The notes beneath the pieces are model-generated. The model saw only the letters and a program-made list of their open reading frames with translations, did no database searches and was not told the origin of the DNA. From an uncultured Clostridia bacterium (GTDB lineage Bacteria > Bacillota > Clostridia > Christensenellales > Aristaeellaceae), in contig CAKTZR010000006.1 of the NCBI GenBank assembly GCA_934636105.1, forward strand, positions 62,001-126,000: a stretch of 64,000 bases of DNA, read 5' to 3'. Both the position numbers and the translations under genes were made by a program. Positions 7,960 through 15,332 of this stretch are shown here, piece by piece (within the stretch, counting starts at the first letter, position 1; each line of letters starts with the position of its first letter).

Positions 7960-8408
7960 TAACTATTGCAGTACCGACGGCGGCAGAGCCGCTTGCGGTT
8001 GACAATGGTGACGACGGTCGGAACGCAGGAGTTGGTCAGTTGGACGACGTTGCCCATGACCGGGCCGGTGATGGTCGTGCAGTATTCATTCGGACGGTTA
8101 AACAGTTCCTCGATGGCGTAGCAGCCCGGCTCAAGTCCGCTGATGACGAGCGGTTCGTCAAGCTGGGTGCAGCTGCCCGCGCGCAGGGTGAAAATCTCCC
8201 CATTCGGGTAGCTGGGGCCGGTGATGCGCAGGGTGAACGTGCGTTCCGTGCAGCTCTGACTGCCGCATGGCTCCAGCACGATTTTATGAATGACAAGCGT
8301 CGGGCCGTTTTCCCAGCCCGCGCAGCAGAAATGAGCGGGATTGCCGCAGAGCGGATGAAGCCATTCGGAATACAGGCAGTTCGGTCTGCATTCACAGTTG
8401 CATGACAT
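7959..8408 (-). CDS. Cysteine-rich protein with a Cna-B/prealbumin-like domain
   Basis: A 149-residue protein with no signal peptide. The first 30 residues carry seven cysteines (CNCECRPNC, then C21, C28 and C29), followed by a domain of about 90 residues with the beta-rich pattern FTLRITGPSYPNGEIFTL...LVISGLEPGCYAIEE that resembles Cna-B or SpaA-type prealbumin-like folds, and a basic end (RKRLCRRRYCNS). GGAGGT at 8421-8416 is seven bases before the ATG; a longer in-frame extension upstream lacks such a site. I do not recognise a named family. Cys-rich cytoplasmic proteins next to germination genes suggest a spore coat or crust protein, which is inference only. Confidence 0.7.
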   Translation of the reverse strand: MSCNCECRPNCLYSEWLHPLCGNPAHFCCAGWENGPTLVIHKIVLEPCGSQSCTERTFTLRITGPSYPNGEIFTLRAGSCTQLDEPLVISGLEPGCYAIEELFNRPNEYCTTITGPVMGNVVQLTNSCVPTVVTIVNRKRLCRRRYCNS

Positions 8409-8561
8409 ATCGGACACCTCCGGTTGATATGGAAAGCGCTTTCGCGCGTTTTTTTGATTCATAGGAGCACATGCGGCTTGAGGCCGCGGGGCTGGCTCCA
8501 CTGTACTGTATGCCGGGCTGTGACCGGAGGTGAAAAAGCCGACGTGAAAAACAAGAATAAA

Positions 8562-8590
8562 TTGCAAAGGATGGAAATGCGCGGTATAAT
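8562..8590 (+). promoter_or_regulatory. Promoter of the flippase gene
   Basis: TTGCAA (8562-8567), 17-base spacer, TATAAT (8585-8590), about 50 bases upstream of the start. Confidence 0.8.
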
Positions 8591-8638
8591 ACACAATAGG
8601 TTTATTTGCTCTATCAAGTTGCAGAAAGGACTGCGCCC

Positions 8639-9940
8639 ATGAATGTCAAGCGTATCATCCGCCGGGTGACGGATAACGATTATCTTTTTACCATCTTCAC
8701 CAAGATTCTGGCCGTGCTCATCGGTCTGGTCGCCTCGTTTTATTCCAACCGCTTCCTCGGCCCGCAGCTCAAGGGAGAACTGGGACGGATTTCTTCGCTG
8801 CTTTCCATTGTGGCGGTGACGGCAAACTTCGGTCTGTATCAGCCGTATCCCTATTATAAGCGGCAGGGCGAGCCGGATGTGCTCAATAAATTTCTGCGCA
8901 TCTTTTTGCTGCAATTCATCGCCTATACCGTCATCGGCGTGATCGGCGCGGTCTGTTTTGATTCGTTTGAGCTGACGGCGGTCTGCCTGCTCGCGCCGAT
9001 TCAGGTGCTGGCCAATCAGCTCAGCTTCATGATGATGGTGGAGGACGTTAAATTTAAAAACGCCATCTTCTTCACCGCGCGCATCACCAATACCGTCATC
9101 ACCATCCTGGCGTTCTATACGATGGATCGAACGATCCTCGTCGCGCTGGCGCTGATCGTCGTGGGCGACGTGATTACCGTGGTGATGTCGCTGATGCGGA
9201 TGAAGCGCATGCCCAACCCGATGAAAGCCGACCTGCGCTTTGCCGCGAAGATCGTGCCGTTCGGTTTCGTTTCGATGATTACCACGCTGATGCTGACGCT
9301 CAACTACCGCGTGGATACGCTGATGATGGGCTATATGTATCACATCCCCGATACGGAAATCGGCTTCTATTCGCTGGGCGTGTCGCTGTCGGAATACGGC
9401 TGGCTGATACCGGATGCGTTCCGCGAGGTGCTGTTCTCCCGAACGGCCAAAGACGATGCGATTGAAGAAGTGACCATGAGCATGAAGGTCAATTTCTATC
9501 TGACCCTGCTGATGATTCTGGGCATTCTGGTGCTGGGCCGCCCGGTAATCCGCATTCTGGCGGGCGCGGAATATCTGCCGGCCTACCCGGTGACGGTGAT
9601 GCTGATTGCGGGCATCATCCCGATGAGCTATTTCAAGATTATCGGTACGCTGCTGCTGGCGCAGGGCAAAAAGGGCGTGTATCTGGGCATGCTCAGCGCG
9701 TCGGTCGTGGTCAATATTCTGTGCAATATGGTCACCATCCCGCTCTGGGGCAAGATGGGCGCGGCGGTGGCCTCCGTCGTTTCCTATGCCGTGGCGGGCT
9801 TCGTGTTCCTGGGCTATTATCTCAAGACGTATCATATCCCGCTGGCCGCCGTGTTTGTTTTCAGCGACGCAGAAAAGGCCAAGTTGACCAGCAAAATCAG
9901 CGCTGTTAAGCGTAAGCTGGGAAAGAAAAAGAGCCTTTAA
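8639..9940 (+). CDS. Polysaccharide/oligosaccharide flippase (MOP superfamily)
   Basis: A 433-residue polytopic protein with about 12 hydrophobic segments and the layout of Wzx/RfbX-type exporters. The first cytoplasmic-membrane segment (LAVLIGLVASFYSNRFLGPQLKGELG) and the central YRVDTLMMGYMYHIPDTEIGFYSLGVSLSEYGW motif are typical of the polysaccharide biosynthesis C-terminal families. These proteins flip lipid-linked sugars across the membrane for surface polysaccharide assembly. The ATG at 8639 has AGAAAGGA upstream; an earlier in-frame ATG at 8606 is too near the promoter. It stands alone, without glycosyltransferases, so the substrate cannot be inferred. The C-terminal tail is lysine-rich. 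Confidence 0.85.
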   Translation: MNVKRIIRRVTDNDYLFTIFTKILAVLIGLVASFYSNRFLGPQLKGELGRISSLLSIVAVTANFGLYQPYPYYKRQGEPDVLNKFLRIFLLQFIAYTVIGVIGAVCFDSFELTAVCLLAPIQVLANQLSFMMMVEDVKFKNAIFFTARITNTVITILAFYTMDRTILVALALIVVGDVITVVMSLMRMKRMPNPMKADLRFAAKIVPFGFVSMITTLMLTLNYRVDTLMMGYMYHIPDTEIGFYSLGVSLSEYGWLIPDAFREVLFSRTAKDDAIEEVTMSMKVNFYLTLLMILGILVLGRPVIRILAGAEYLPAYPVTVMLIAGIIPMSYFKIIGTLLLAQGKKGVYLGMLSASVVVNILCNMVTIPLWGKMGAAVASVVSYAVAGFVFLGYYLKTYHIPLAAVFVFSDAEKAKLTSKISAVKRKLGKKKSL

Positions 9941-9960
9941 TTCGGGCTTGGGGCAATTAA

Positions 9961-10010
9961 CTCCTTCCGTCACGCCTTTGGCGTGCCACCTCCCTCAAGG
10001 AGGGAGGCTT
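9961..10010 (-). repeat. Two-hairpin interspersed repeat, copy A (minus orientation)
   Basis: Reads on the minus strand as CCTCCCT-loop-AGGGAGG, then CACGCC-AAA-GGCGTG, then a GGAAGGAG tail. It belongs to the same family as the copies at 14579-14680, 14712-14757, 19808-19853, 19931-19978 and, degenerate, 42953-42992. Confidence 0.8.
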
Positions 10011-10051
10011 TTGACACAAGCTGCTTTGAAAATAGAAAAATTCTTTTATGT

Positions 10052-10222
10052 CATGTATTGCGAAGCAATACATGAAGTGGGAAGTCCAGAAACCTCAGGT
10101 TTCTGGTGGGAATTGGAGTCATGCGCCCGCTGTGCGGGAAAAAGCATGACGGAAATTGGAAATCGCAAGGAGCCAGAATGGCGACTATGCGAGTTCCCCG
10201 GACTTTGGGGCAAAGCCCCAAG
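10052..10222 (+). repeat. Array of five short-loop hairpins upstream of the SpoVK-like gene
   Basis: Five perfect or near-perfect hairpins in a row: CATGTATTGC/GCAATACATG (10052-10074, loop GAA); CCAGAAACC/GGTTTCTGG (10086-10106, loop TCA); GTCATGC/GCATGAC (10118-10150) enclosing CCCGC-TGT-GCGGG; TCGCA/TGCGA (10163-10192) enclosing GCCA-GAA-TGGC; and TTGGGGC/GCCCCAA (10205-10221, loop AAA). The frame is open through this stretch by chance; I do not regard it as coding because of this structure. The element ends just before the ribosome site of the next gene. Confidence 0.8.
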
Positions 10223-10235
10223 AAAGGAAGCCAAC

Positions 10236-11732
10236 ATGGACGAGAAGCAAATGACGAAGGGCCGCGAGGCGTATCAAATGATGGACGCGGCCTGTAATCA
10301 GCTGGTGCAGAGCGGAAACTGGCAGCGCGTGGGCAGCAGCGATATCAAACTCTTTCTGGATATGTATGTGCAGGCCCTCCTGCTCAAGATGGCGCAGACC
10401 ACGGGCGAAATTTCCGAAGCAATGCTGACCTATATCGCCAGCGTGCCCGCGCGCGATATTCTCAATATCGGCAAGGCGACTGCCCAGCAGGCGCTCAATA
10501 TCGGCTTTAAGAATCGCTCCTTTGCGGAGGGAACGCCCCTGCTTCTGCGCTGCTGCGTCGCGATGGATGATAAGGATGGAACGGCCACCGCACAGCAGTT
10601 CGTCGATGGCGTGAGCCGCCTGCTCTATGCCGCCGCGGATGTGGACGGCGATATGAGCGGCAACGAGCTGAATTTCATCACCAGCTATGCGGGCGGACTG
10701 CGCACGTTTTTGATGACCCGCGCCGCCGGAAGACATTATACCGGCGCGCAGGAAGCGACGCGGCGCGTCGATATCCCCGGCGAAAATCCGAATCCGACGG
10801 CCGAAACCAAACAGCCGGAAAAGAAGCCGGAGGAGAAGGAAGAAACGCTGGATGAGCTGATGGAGCAGCTTGACAGCCTGATCGGCCTGGATACCGTCAA
10901 GCACGAGGTGCGCTCACTCATCAATCTCATCAAGGTGCGCGCCATGCGCAAAGAGCATGATCTCAAGGTCATGAACATGAGCTTCCACATGGTCTTCACC
11001 GGAAATCCCGGTACGGGCAAGACGACCGTCGCGCGGCTGGTCGCGAAAATCTATAAGCAGCTCGGCTTTTTGAGCAAGGGCCAGCTCATCGAAACCGACC
11101 GCAGCGGGCTGGTCGCAGGCTATGTCGGTCAGACGGCGGGCAAGGTGACGGACGTGGTGAACAGCGCGCTGGGCGGCATTCTGTTCATCGACGAAGCCTA
11201 TGCGCTGGCGCGTAAGGGCATGGAGAACGACTTCGGCCACGAAGCGATCGATACGCTGGTGAAGCTGATGGAGGATCACCGTGACGATCTGGTGGTGATT
11301 GTCGCAGGCTATACCGATGAAATGCACGACTTTTTGACCAGCAACCCCGGCCTGATTTCGCGCTTCAATAAATATATCGACTTCCCGGATTATACCGACG
11401 ACGAGCTGATGGCGATTCTGGAAATGAACGCCAAGCGGCAGGGCTACCGCGTGACGGACGAGGGCAAGGCCGTCGTTCGCCATATGCTGACGGCGATGAC
11501 GCTCAGCGAACGGATGGACTTCGGCAACGCGCGCGGCATGCGTAATACGCTGGAAAAGCTGGTGCAGGCGCAGGCCAACCGACTGGCCGTCTGCAAGGGC
11601 GAAATCACGCGCGAAATGCTCGAAGAAATCACCGAGGCGGATGCGAAAACCGCGCTCGTCGGCGAGGAAGAACAGAAGCAGGCGGACAGCGAGAATGTCG
11701 CTCAGCTTGCGGAAAAAGGGGAACAGGAATAA
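10236..11732 (+). CDS. SpoVK/CbxX-type AAA+ ATPase with TerB-like N-terminal region
   Basis: A 498-residue protein. The N-terminal helical region (about 1-165) includes LYAAADVDGDMSGNELNFI, reminiscent of TerB-like domains; a charged linker rich in Glu, Pro and Lys follows (175-205). The C-terminal AAA+ module belongs to the CbxX/CfxQ-SpoVK group: Walker A GNPGTGKTT, the pore-loop region SGLVAGYVGQTA, Walker B ILFIDEAYAL, sensor 1 VVIVAGYTDEM and the arginine finger in NPGLISRFNK. Family members act as remodelling ATPases (RuBisCO activase CbxX, spore SpoVK, ESX EccA). ATG 10236 follows AAAGGA. The ABC-F gene starts three bases after the stop, so they form one operon. Confidence 0.85.
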   Translation: MDEKQMTKGREAYQMMDAACNQLVQSGNWQRVGSSDIKLFLDMYVQALLLKMAQTTGEISEAMLTYIASVPARDILNIGKATAQQALNIGFKNRSFAEGTPLLLRCCVAMDDKDGTATAQQFVDGVSRLLYAAADVDGDMSGNELNFITSYAGGLRTFLMTRAAGRHYTGAQEATRRVDIPGENPNPTAETKQPEKKPEEKEETLDELMEQLDSLIGLDTVKHEVRSLINLIKVRAMRKEHDLKVMNMSFHMVFTGNPGTGKTTVARLVAKIYKQLGFLSKGQLIETDRSGLVAGYVGQTAGKVTDVVNSALGGILFIDEAYALARKGMENDFGHEAIDTLVKLMEDHRDDLVVIVAGYTDEMHDFLTSNPGLISRFNKYIDFPDYTDDELMAILEMNAKRQGYRVTDEGKAVVRHMLTAMTLSERMDFGNARGMRNTLEKLVQAQANRLAVCKGEITREMLEEITEADAKTALVGEEEQKQADSENVAQLAEKGEQE

Positions 11733-11735
11733 ACT

Positions 11736-13532
11736 ATGGCCGCGATTTTATCCGCAGAACATCTTTCCAAATCCTATACGCTTAAAAAGCTGCTGACCGA
11801 TGTGACGATTTACATCGGCGAACACGACCGAATCGGCGTGGTCGGCGTCAACGGCACGGGCAAATCGACGCTGCTCAAACTGCTTTCCGGACTGGACGAG
11901 CCGGACGGCGGCGTGGTCATGCGCAAAAACGGCCTGCGCGTCTCCTATCTGCCGCAGATGCCGGATTACAGCGTGGCGCGCACGGCGGTTGAGCAGGTGC
12001 TTAGCGATGCGCCCAAAGATGTCGGCGCGCCGGACGAATACGAAGCGAAATCGCTGCTCAGCCAATTCGGAATCCATGACTTTGACGCGGATGTGCGCAC
12101 GCTTTCCGGCGGGCAGAAAAAACGCGTCGCGCTGGCGGCGGCGCTGATCCGCCCGGTTGATCTGCTGCTGCTGGATGAGCCGACCAACCACATCGACGCG
12201 GAAACCATCGCCCTGCTGGAAAGCCGATTGGCGAAATACCGCGGCGCGCTGATGATGGTCACGCACGACCGCTATTTCCTCGACCGCGTATGCAACCGCA
12301 TCGCGGAAATCAGCGACGGCGAACTCTATCTGCACGACGGCAATTTCTCCTATTATCTGGAACAGAAGGCCGCGCGGCTGGAGATGGAAAATGCGGCCGC
12401 GCGCAAGCGAAGCTCCATTCTGCGCCGCGAGCTGGAGTGGATTCGGCGTGGCGCACAGGCCCGAAGCACCAAGCAGAAGGCGCGGATTCAGCGGTTTGAG
12501 GAAATGAGCGCCATCAGCGGCCCGCAGGAGGAGCAGAAGCTCGCCCTCGGTTCGACCAGCTCGCGGCTCGGACGGCGCATCATTGAGTGCGAAGCCGTCT
12601 GCAAGGCCCTGGGCGGGCGGCGGCTCATTTCGGATTTCACGTATACCATTCTGCGGGATGAGCGCATGGCTGTCGTCGGGCCGAACGGATGCGGCAAAAC
12701 GACATTGCTGCGCATGCTCGCCGGACAGCTCGCGCCGGATTCGGGTACGATTGCCGTCGGCGAAACGGTGAAAATCGGCTTTTTTACGCAGGAATTTCCG
12801 CAGGTTGATCCAAAGGTGCGCCTGATTGATTTCATGCGCGATATTGCGGAATACGTGGAAACGCCGGACGGGCGTTTTTCCGCGTCGCAGATGCTCGAAC
12901 AGTTTCTCTTTCCGCCGGATGTGCAGTATACCCCGGTGGAGCGGCTTTCCGGCGGTGAAAAGCGGCGGCTCTATCTGGCCAGCCTGCTGATGGCTTCGCC
13001 GAACGTGCTGCTGCTGGATGAACCGACCAACGATCTGGACATTGCGACACTGGAAATTCTGGAAGACTATCTCGCTGCGTTCAAGGGCGCGGTGGTGGTC
13101 GTTTCGCACGACCGCTACTTCCTTGACCGCGTGGCCGGGCGGCTGTTTGCCTTCGAAGCGGGCGGAAAGCTGACGCAGTATGTCTGTCCGTTCAGCGATT
13201 ATCTGGATGCGCGCATCGCGCAGGAGGCCGAGGAAAAGGCGGAAAAGCAGCCTGCGCAGGCCGCCGCGCCCAAGCGCACGAGGGAACGCGAACTGCGCAT
13301 GAGCTACAAGGAGCAGCGCGACTACGAAACCATCGATCAGAAGATGGAACAGCTGCAGCGCGAGCTGGAAGCGCTGGATCGCCAGATTGAGCAAAACGCC
13401 AGCGACTTTGTGAAGCTGACCGAGCTGACGCAAAAGCGAGAAGCGGCCCAGCAGGCGCTCGATGAAGCCGAAGAACGCTGGCTGTATCTGACGGATTTGG
13501 CGGAACGCATCGAAGCGCAGAAAAAGGGCTGA
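11736..13532 (+). CDS. ABC-F family ATPase (Uup/YfmR-like)
   Basis: A 598-residue soluble protein with two ATP-binding cassettes and no membrane part. Cassette 1 has Walker A GVNGTGKST, signature LSGGQKKR and Walker B LLLLDEPTNHID; cassette 2 has GPNGCGKTT, LSGGEKRR and VLLLDEPTNDLD. The linker between them (about 205-265) is the basic ABC-F interdomain arm. The last 90 residues form a predicted coiled coil (QRDYETIDQKMEQLQRELEALDRQIEQ), as in Uup. ABC-F proteins bind the ribosomal E site and resolve stalled translation; some protect against antibiotics. The coiled-coil end favours a Uup/YfmR housekeeping type over a resistance protein. Confidence 0.9.
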   Translation: MAAILSAEHLSKSYTLKKLLTDVTIYIGEHDRIGVVGVNGTGKSTLLKLLSGLDEPDGGVVMRKNGLRVSYLPQMPDYSVARTAVEQVLSDAPKDVGAPDEYEAKSLLSQFGIHDFDADVRTLSGGQKKRVALAAALIRPVDLLLLDEPTNHIDAETIALLESRLAKYRGALMMVTHDRYFLDRVCNRIAEISDGELYLHDGNFSYYLEQKAARLEMENAAARKRSSILRRELEWIRRGAQARSTKQKARIQRFEEMSAISGPQEEQKLALGSTSSRLGRRIIECEAVCKALGGRRLISDFTYTILRDERMAVVGPNGCGKTTLLRMLAGQLAPDSGTIAVGETVKIGFFTQEFPQVDPKVRLIDFMRDIAEYVETPDGRFSASQMLEQFLFPPDVQYTPVERLSGGEKRRLYLASLLMASPNVLLLDEPTNDLDIATLEILEDYLAAFKGAVVVVSHDRYFLDRVAGRLFAFEAGGKLTQYVCPFSDYLDARIAQEAEEKAEKQPAQAAAPKRTRERELRMSYKEQRDYETIDQKMEQLQRELEALDRQIEQNASDFVKLTELTQKREAAQQALDEAEERWLYLTDLAERIEAQKKG

Positions 13533-13559
13533 ACCGTCGGCATGATTTCCTCCGGAAGG

Positions 13560-13574
13560 GCATACACTGTATGC
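13560..13574. repeat. Perfect 15-base palindrome
   Basis: GCATACA-C-TGTATGC, perfect seven-base arms around one base, in the 73-base gap between the ABC-F gene and the lipoprotein gene. It has no T run, so it looks more like a protein-binding site than a terminator. Confidence 0.5.
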
Positions 13575-13605
13575 GTCATCCAAATTTGAAAAGGGGGAAA
13601 TTATC

Positions 13606-14202
13606 ATGAAACGCAGAAACAAAGCCATTCTTGCGGCAGGCCTGCTGGCGGGCGCATGTGCGCTGACGGGCTGCGCATCGGGCGGCTCGTCGCAGCCCAC
13701 GCCCAGCCCGGACGTTGCCCAGCAGCAAAGCGCAGAACCCAGCCCGGAGACGAGCGCCGAACCGGCGGAGGATGTGCCGATACCGCTGTTTATAGACGGC
13801 AAAGAAGCGGAAAACGCGGCCATCGAGGAAAACGGCGCGCTGCTCCTGCCGCTCATCGAGACGGGCGAAGCGCTGGGGTGGCAATCGAAAAGCGAGGAGC
13901 TGACCGAGGAGACGCAGACCCGCCGAAGCATTGCCCTGACGAAGGAAGAAAGCAAAATCTCCGTCACATGGCTGGTCAGTGACAACACGGCCAGCGCGAT
14001 TACATGGCAGAAGGACGGGCTGCTCATTCCGGTGGATACGCGCCTGACCACGCTGGAAAACGTCGTCTACGTGCCTGCCGCGTTCTTTGAGGAAGCGATG
14101 GGCGCAAAGGTCGAGCGGAAGGAAAGTGCGGTGGAGGTTTCGCCGCCGGAGAGCACGGCTACGCCGGAGACTCAGCCGCAGGAAGAAAACCCCGGCGCAT
14201 AA
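13606..14202 (+). CDS. Lipoprotein with a copper-amine-oxidase-N-like (stalk) domain
   Basis: A 198-residue lipoprotein: basic N-end, hydrophobic segment and lipobox LTGC at about residues 20-23, followed by a Pro/Ser/Glu-rich linker (25-60). The globular part (about 63-180) shows FIDGKEAE...ALLLPLIETGEALGW and LIPVDTRLTTLENVVYVPAAFFEEAMGAKV, the pattern of stalk domains (Cu_amine_oxidN1) common on Clostridial surface proteins. It is probably displayed outside the membrane; no function is known. RBS AAGGGGGAAA precedes the ATG. A palindrome at 13560-13574 lies upstream. The C-terminal tail is again Pro/Glu/Thr-rich. Confidence 0.75.
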   Translation: MKRRNKAILAAGLLAGACALTGCASGGSSQPTPSPDVAQQQSAEPSPETSAEPAEDVPIPLFIDGKEAENAAIEENGALLLPLIETGEALGWQSKSEELTEETQTRRSIALTKEESKISVTWLVSDNTASAITWQKDGLLIPVDTRLTTLENVVYVPAAFFEEAMGAKVERKESAVEVSPPESTATPETQPQEENPGA

Positions 14203-14249
14203 GCCGGACAGGCCGCCGCAAAAGGACGCACGTTTGGTGTAAAAAGGCG

Positions 14250-14278
14250 TTGACAGCGGCGGGGGAGACTGCTATAAT
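14250..14278 (+). promoter_or_regulatory. Strong promoter of 6S RNA
   Basis: TTGACA (14250-14255), 17-base spacer, TATAAT (14273-14278): full consensus, with a start expected near 14285. Confidence 0.9.
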
Positions 14279-14284
14279 AATCCC

Positions 14285-14500
14285 AGAGATCAGCGAAGGA
14301 TATTCGCCGGATCAGATGTCCTGGGGTGTGCGCCAGTCGTCTGTATTTTCTCCTACATTTTCATAACAGGAGCTTCGAGTCGGTTCGTGGATGTCATGCC
14401 CCCGTCTTAGTACGCCAGGGGACGGCAGAAATGCGCCGCAGGGCACCGACCTACCGCGAGCGGTGGGTGAAAAACGACGACAGCGGCACTTTGGGATTTT
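14285..14500 (+). ncRNA. ssrS: 6S RNA (SsrS)
   Basis: A non-coding transcript of about 180-215 nt driven by a consensus promoter and closed by a terminator. The core from 14319 to 14496 folds into the rod-like shape of 6S RNA: an end stem TCCTGGGGTG (14319-14328) with CACTTTGGGA (14487-14496), extended by GTCGTC with GACGAC; a central bubble whose 5' side carries the CTCC...GGAG hairpin typical of Firmicutes 6S; then GTCGG with CCGAC and an apical CCGTC/GACGG stem. 6S RNA mimics an open promoter and binds the housekeeping RNA polymerase, adjusting transcription in stationary phase. Identification is by structure and resemblance; about 33 nt upstream of the core may be a leader. Confidence 0.82.
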
Positions 14501-14514
14501 ATTTTTGCAAAATC

Positions 14515-14546
14515 AAACGCAGTTCGAATGGGGACTGCGTTTTTTT
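14515..14546 (+). terminator. Terminator of 6S RNA
   Basis: Nine-base-pair stem AAACGCAGT (14515-14523) and ACTGCGTTT (14534-14542) followed by T residues. The loop contains GTTCGAAT-like bases but this is not a tRNA T arm. Confidence 0.9.
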
Positions 14547-14578
14547 CTATATCTGTGATATAATATCAGCGATGGCTA

Positions 14579-14680
14579 ACTTCTTCCGTCACGCCTATGG
14601 CGTGCCAACCTTCGGCGTTTTTTTCGTCTGAATCCGCCACAGGCGGCGACGTTTCAAACGTCCCTCAAAGAGGGAGGCTT
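14579..14680 (-). repeat. Interspersed hairpin repeat, copy B, interrupted
   Basis: Minus-orientation copy. It starts with the CACGCC-TAT-GGCGTG hairpin (14590-14604) and ends with CCCTC-AAA-GAGGG, but about 50 bases containing two more short hairpins (CCGCC-ACA-GGCGG and GACGTT-TCA-AACGTC) separate the halves, so it is a composite or interrupted copy. Confidence 0.65.
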
Positions 14681-14711
14681 AATTCTTATACTGCTGAGGT
14701 TTATGCAAAAT

Positions 14712-14757
14712 TGCTCCCTCCTTGAGGGAGCTGTCAGCGAAGCTGACTGAGGAAGTT
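14712..14757 (+). repeat. Interspersed hairpin repeat, copy C
   Basis: GCTCCCTC-CTT-GAGGGAGC followed by GTCAGC-GAA-GCTGAC and GAGGAAGTT. It points toward the RNase gene, whose start lies about 48 bases downstream, and faces copy B across about 30 bases. Confidence 0.85.
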
Positions 14758-14805
14758 GGATTGCGTTCATTTATTAGAAAAGCATCTGAACAGGAGGGGA
14801 AACGA

Positions 14806-15327
14806 ATGAAAATCAAGCGGATATTCGCCGTGCTGCTGGCGTTGGCGATGCTTCTGTCGGCCGCGGCGCTGGCGAAGACGATCACCGTGGACGCGGCCAA
14901 TTACGAAATCAGCAAAGACGGCTGGTATGATAGCATGGAGGAGGTGGCAATCTATCTCACTTTCTTCGATAAACTGCCGGGCAACTACATCACCAAGCGC
15001 GAAGCGCAGAACCTTGGCTGGGACAACCGAAAGGGCAACCTGTGGAGCGTGGCGGAGGGCTGTTCCATCGGCGGAGATCGATTCGGCAACTATGAGGGTA
15101 TCCTGCCGGATCAGAAGGGCCGCAAATGGACGGAATGCGACATCGATTTCGACGGCGGCTACCGCAACGGCCAACGCATTGTGTTTTCAAACGACGGCCT
15201 GATTTATTACACGGGCGATCACTATCAAACCTTCGACGAGGTTGAGGTCATCTGGACGGACAAAGACGACAGCTTTCTTTCCGGCGAAGAACTGAAAGAC
15301 TTCGTGAACTGGCTGTATGGGGAGTGA
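14806..15327 (+). CDS. Secreted barnase-type ribonuclease (N1/T1 superfamily)
   Basis: A 173-residue protein with a signal peptide (about 1-23, ending AAALA) and a mature domain aligning with barnase along nearly its full length: KLPGNYITKREAQNLGW, SIGGDRFGN, GRKWTECDIDFDGGYRN, and TGDHYQTF. All catalytic positions are kept: Lys64 (barnase K27), Glu110 (E73, general base), Arg120 (R83), Arg124 (R87) and His139 (H102, general acid). The enzyme cleaves single-stranded RNA after guanosine, here outside the cell. About 25 extra residues follow the barnase end. AGGAGG at 14792-14797 sets the start. A barstar gene follows six bases after the stop, which protects the cytoplasm. Hairpin repeats lie immediately upstream. 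Confidence 0.93.
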   Translation: MKIKRIFAVLLALAMLLSAAALAKTITVDAANYEISKDGWYDSMEEVAIYLTFFDKLPGNYITKREAQNLGWDNRKGNLWSVAEGCSIGGDRFGNYEGILPDQKGRKWTECDIDFDGGYRNGQRIVFSNDGLIYYTGDHYQTFDEVEVIWTDKDDSFLSGEELKDFVNWLYGE

Positions 15328-15332
15328 ACGAC

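Noticed and set aside
9948..10235. In-frame N-terminal extension of the SpoVK-like ATPase by 96 residues
   Set aside because: The stretch consists of hairpin repeats and has no domain similarity; a ribosome site sits directly before the ATG at 10236.
14515..14546. GTTCGAAT-like bases suggesting the T arm of a tRNA or tmRNA
   Set aside because: They lie in the loop of a terminator stem; there is no acceptor stem, anticodon arm or CCA end nearby.
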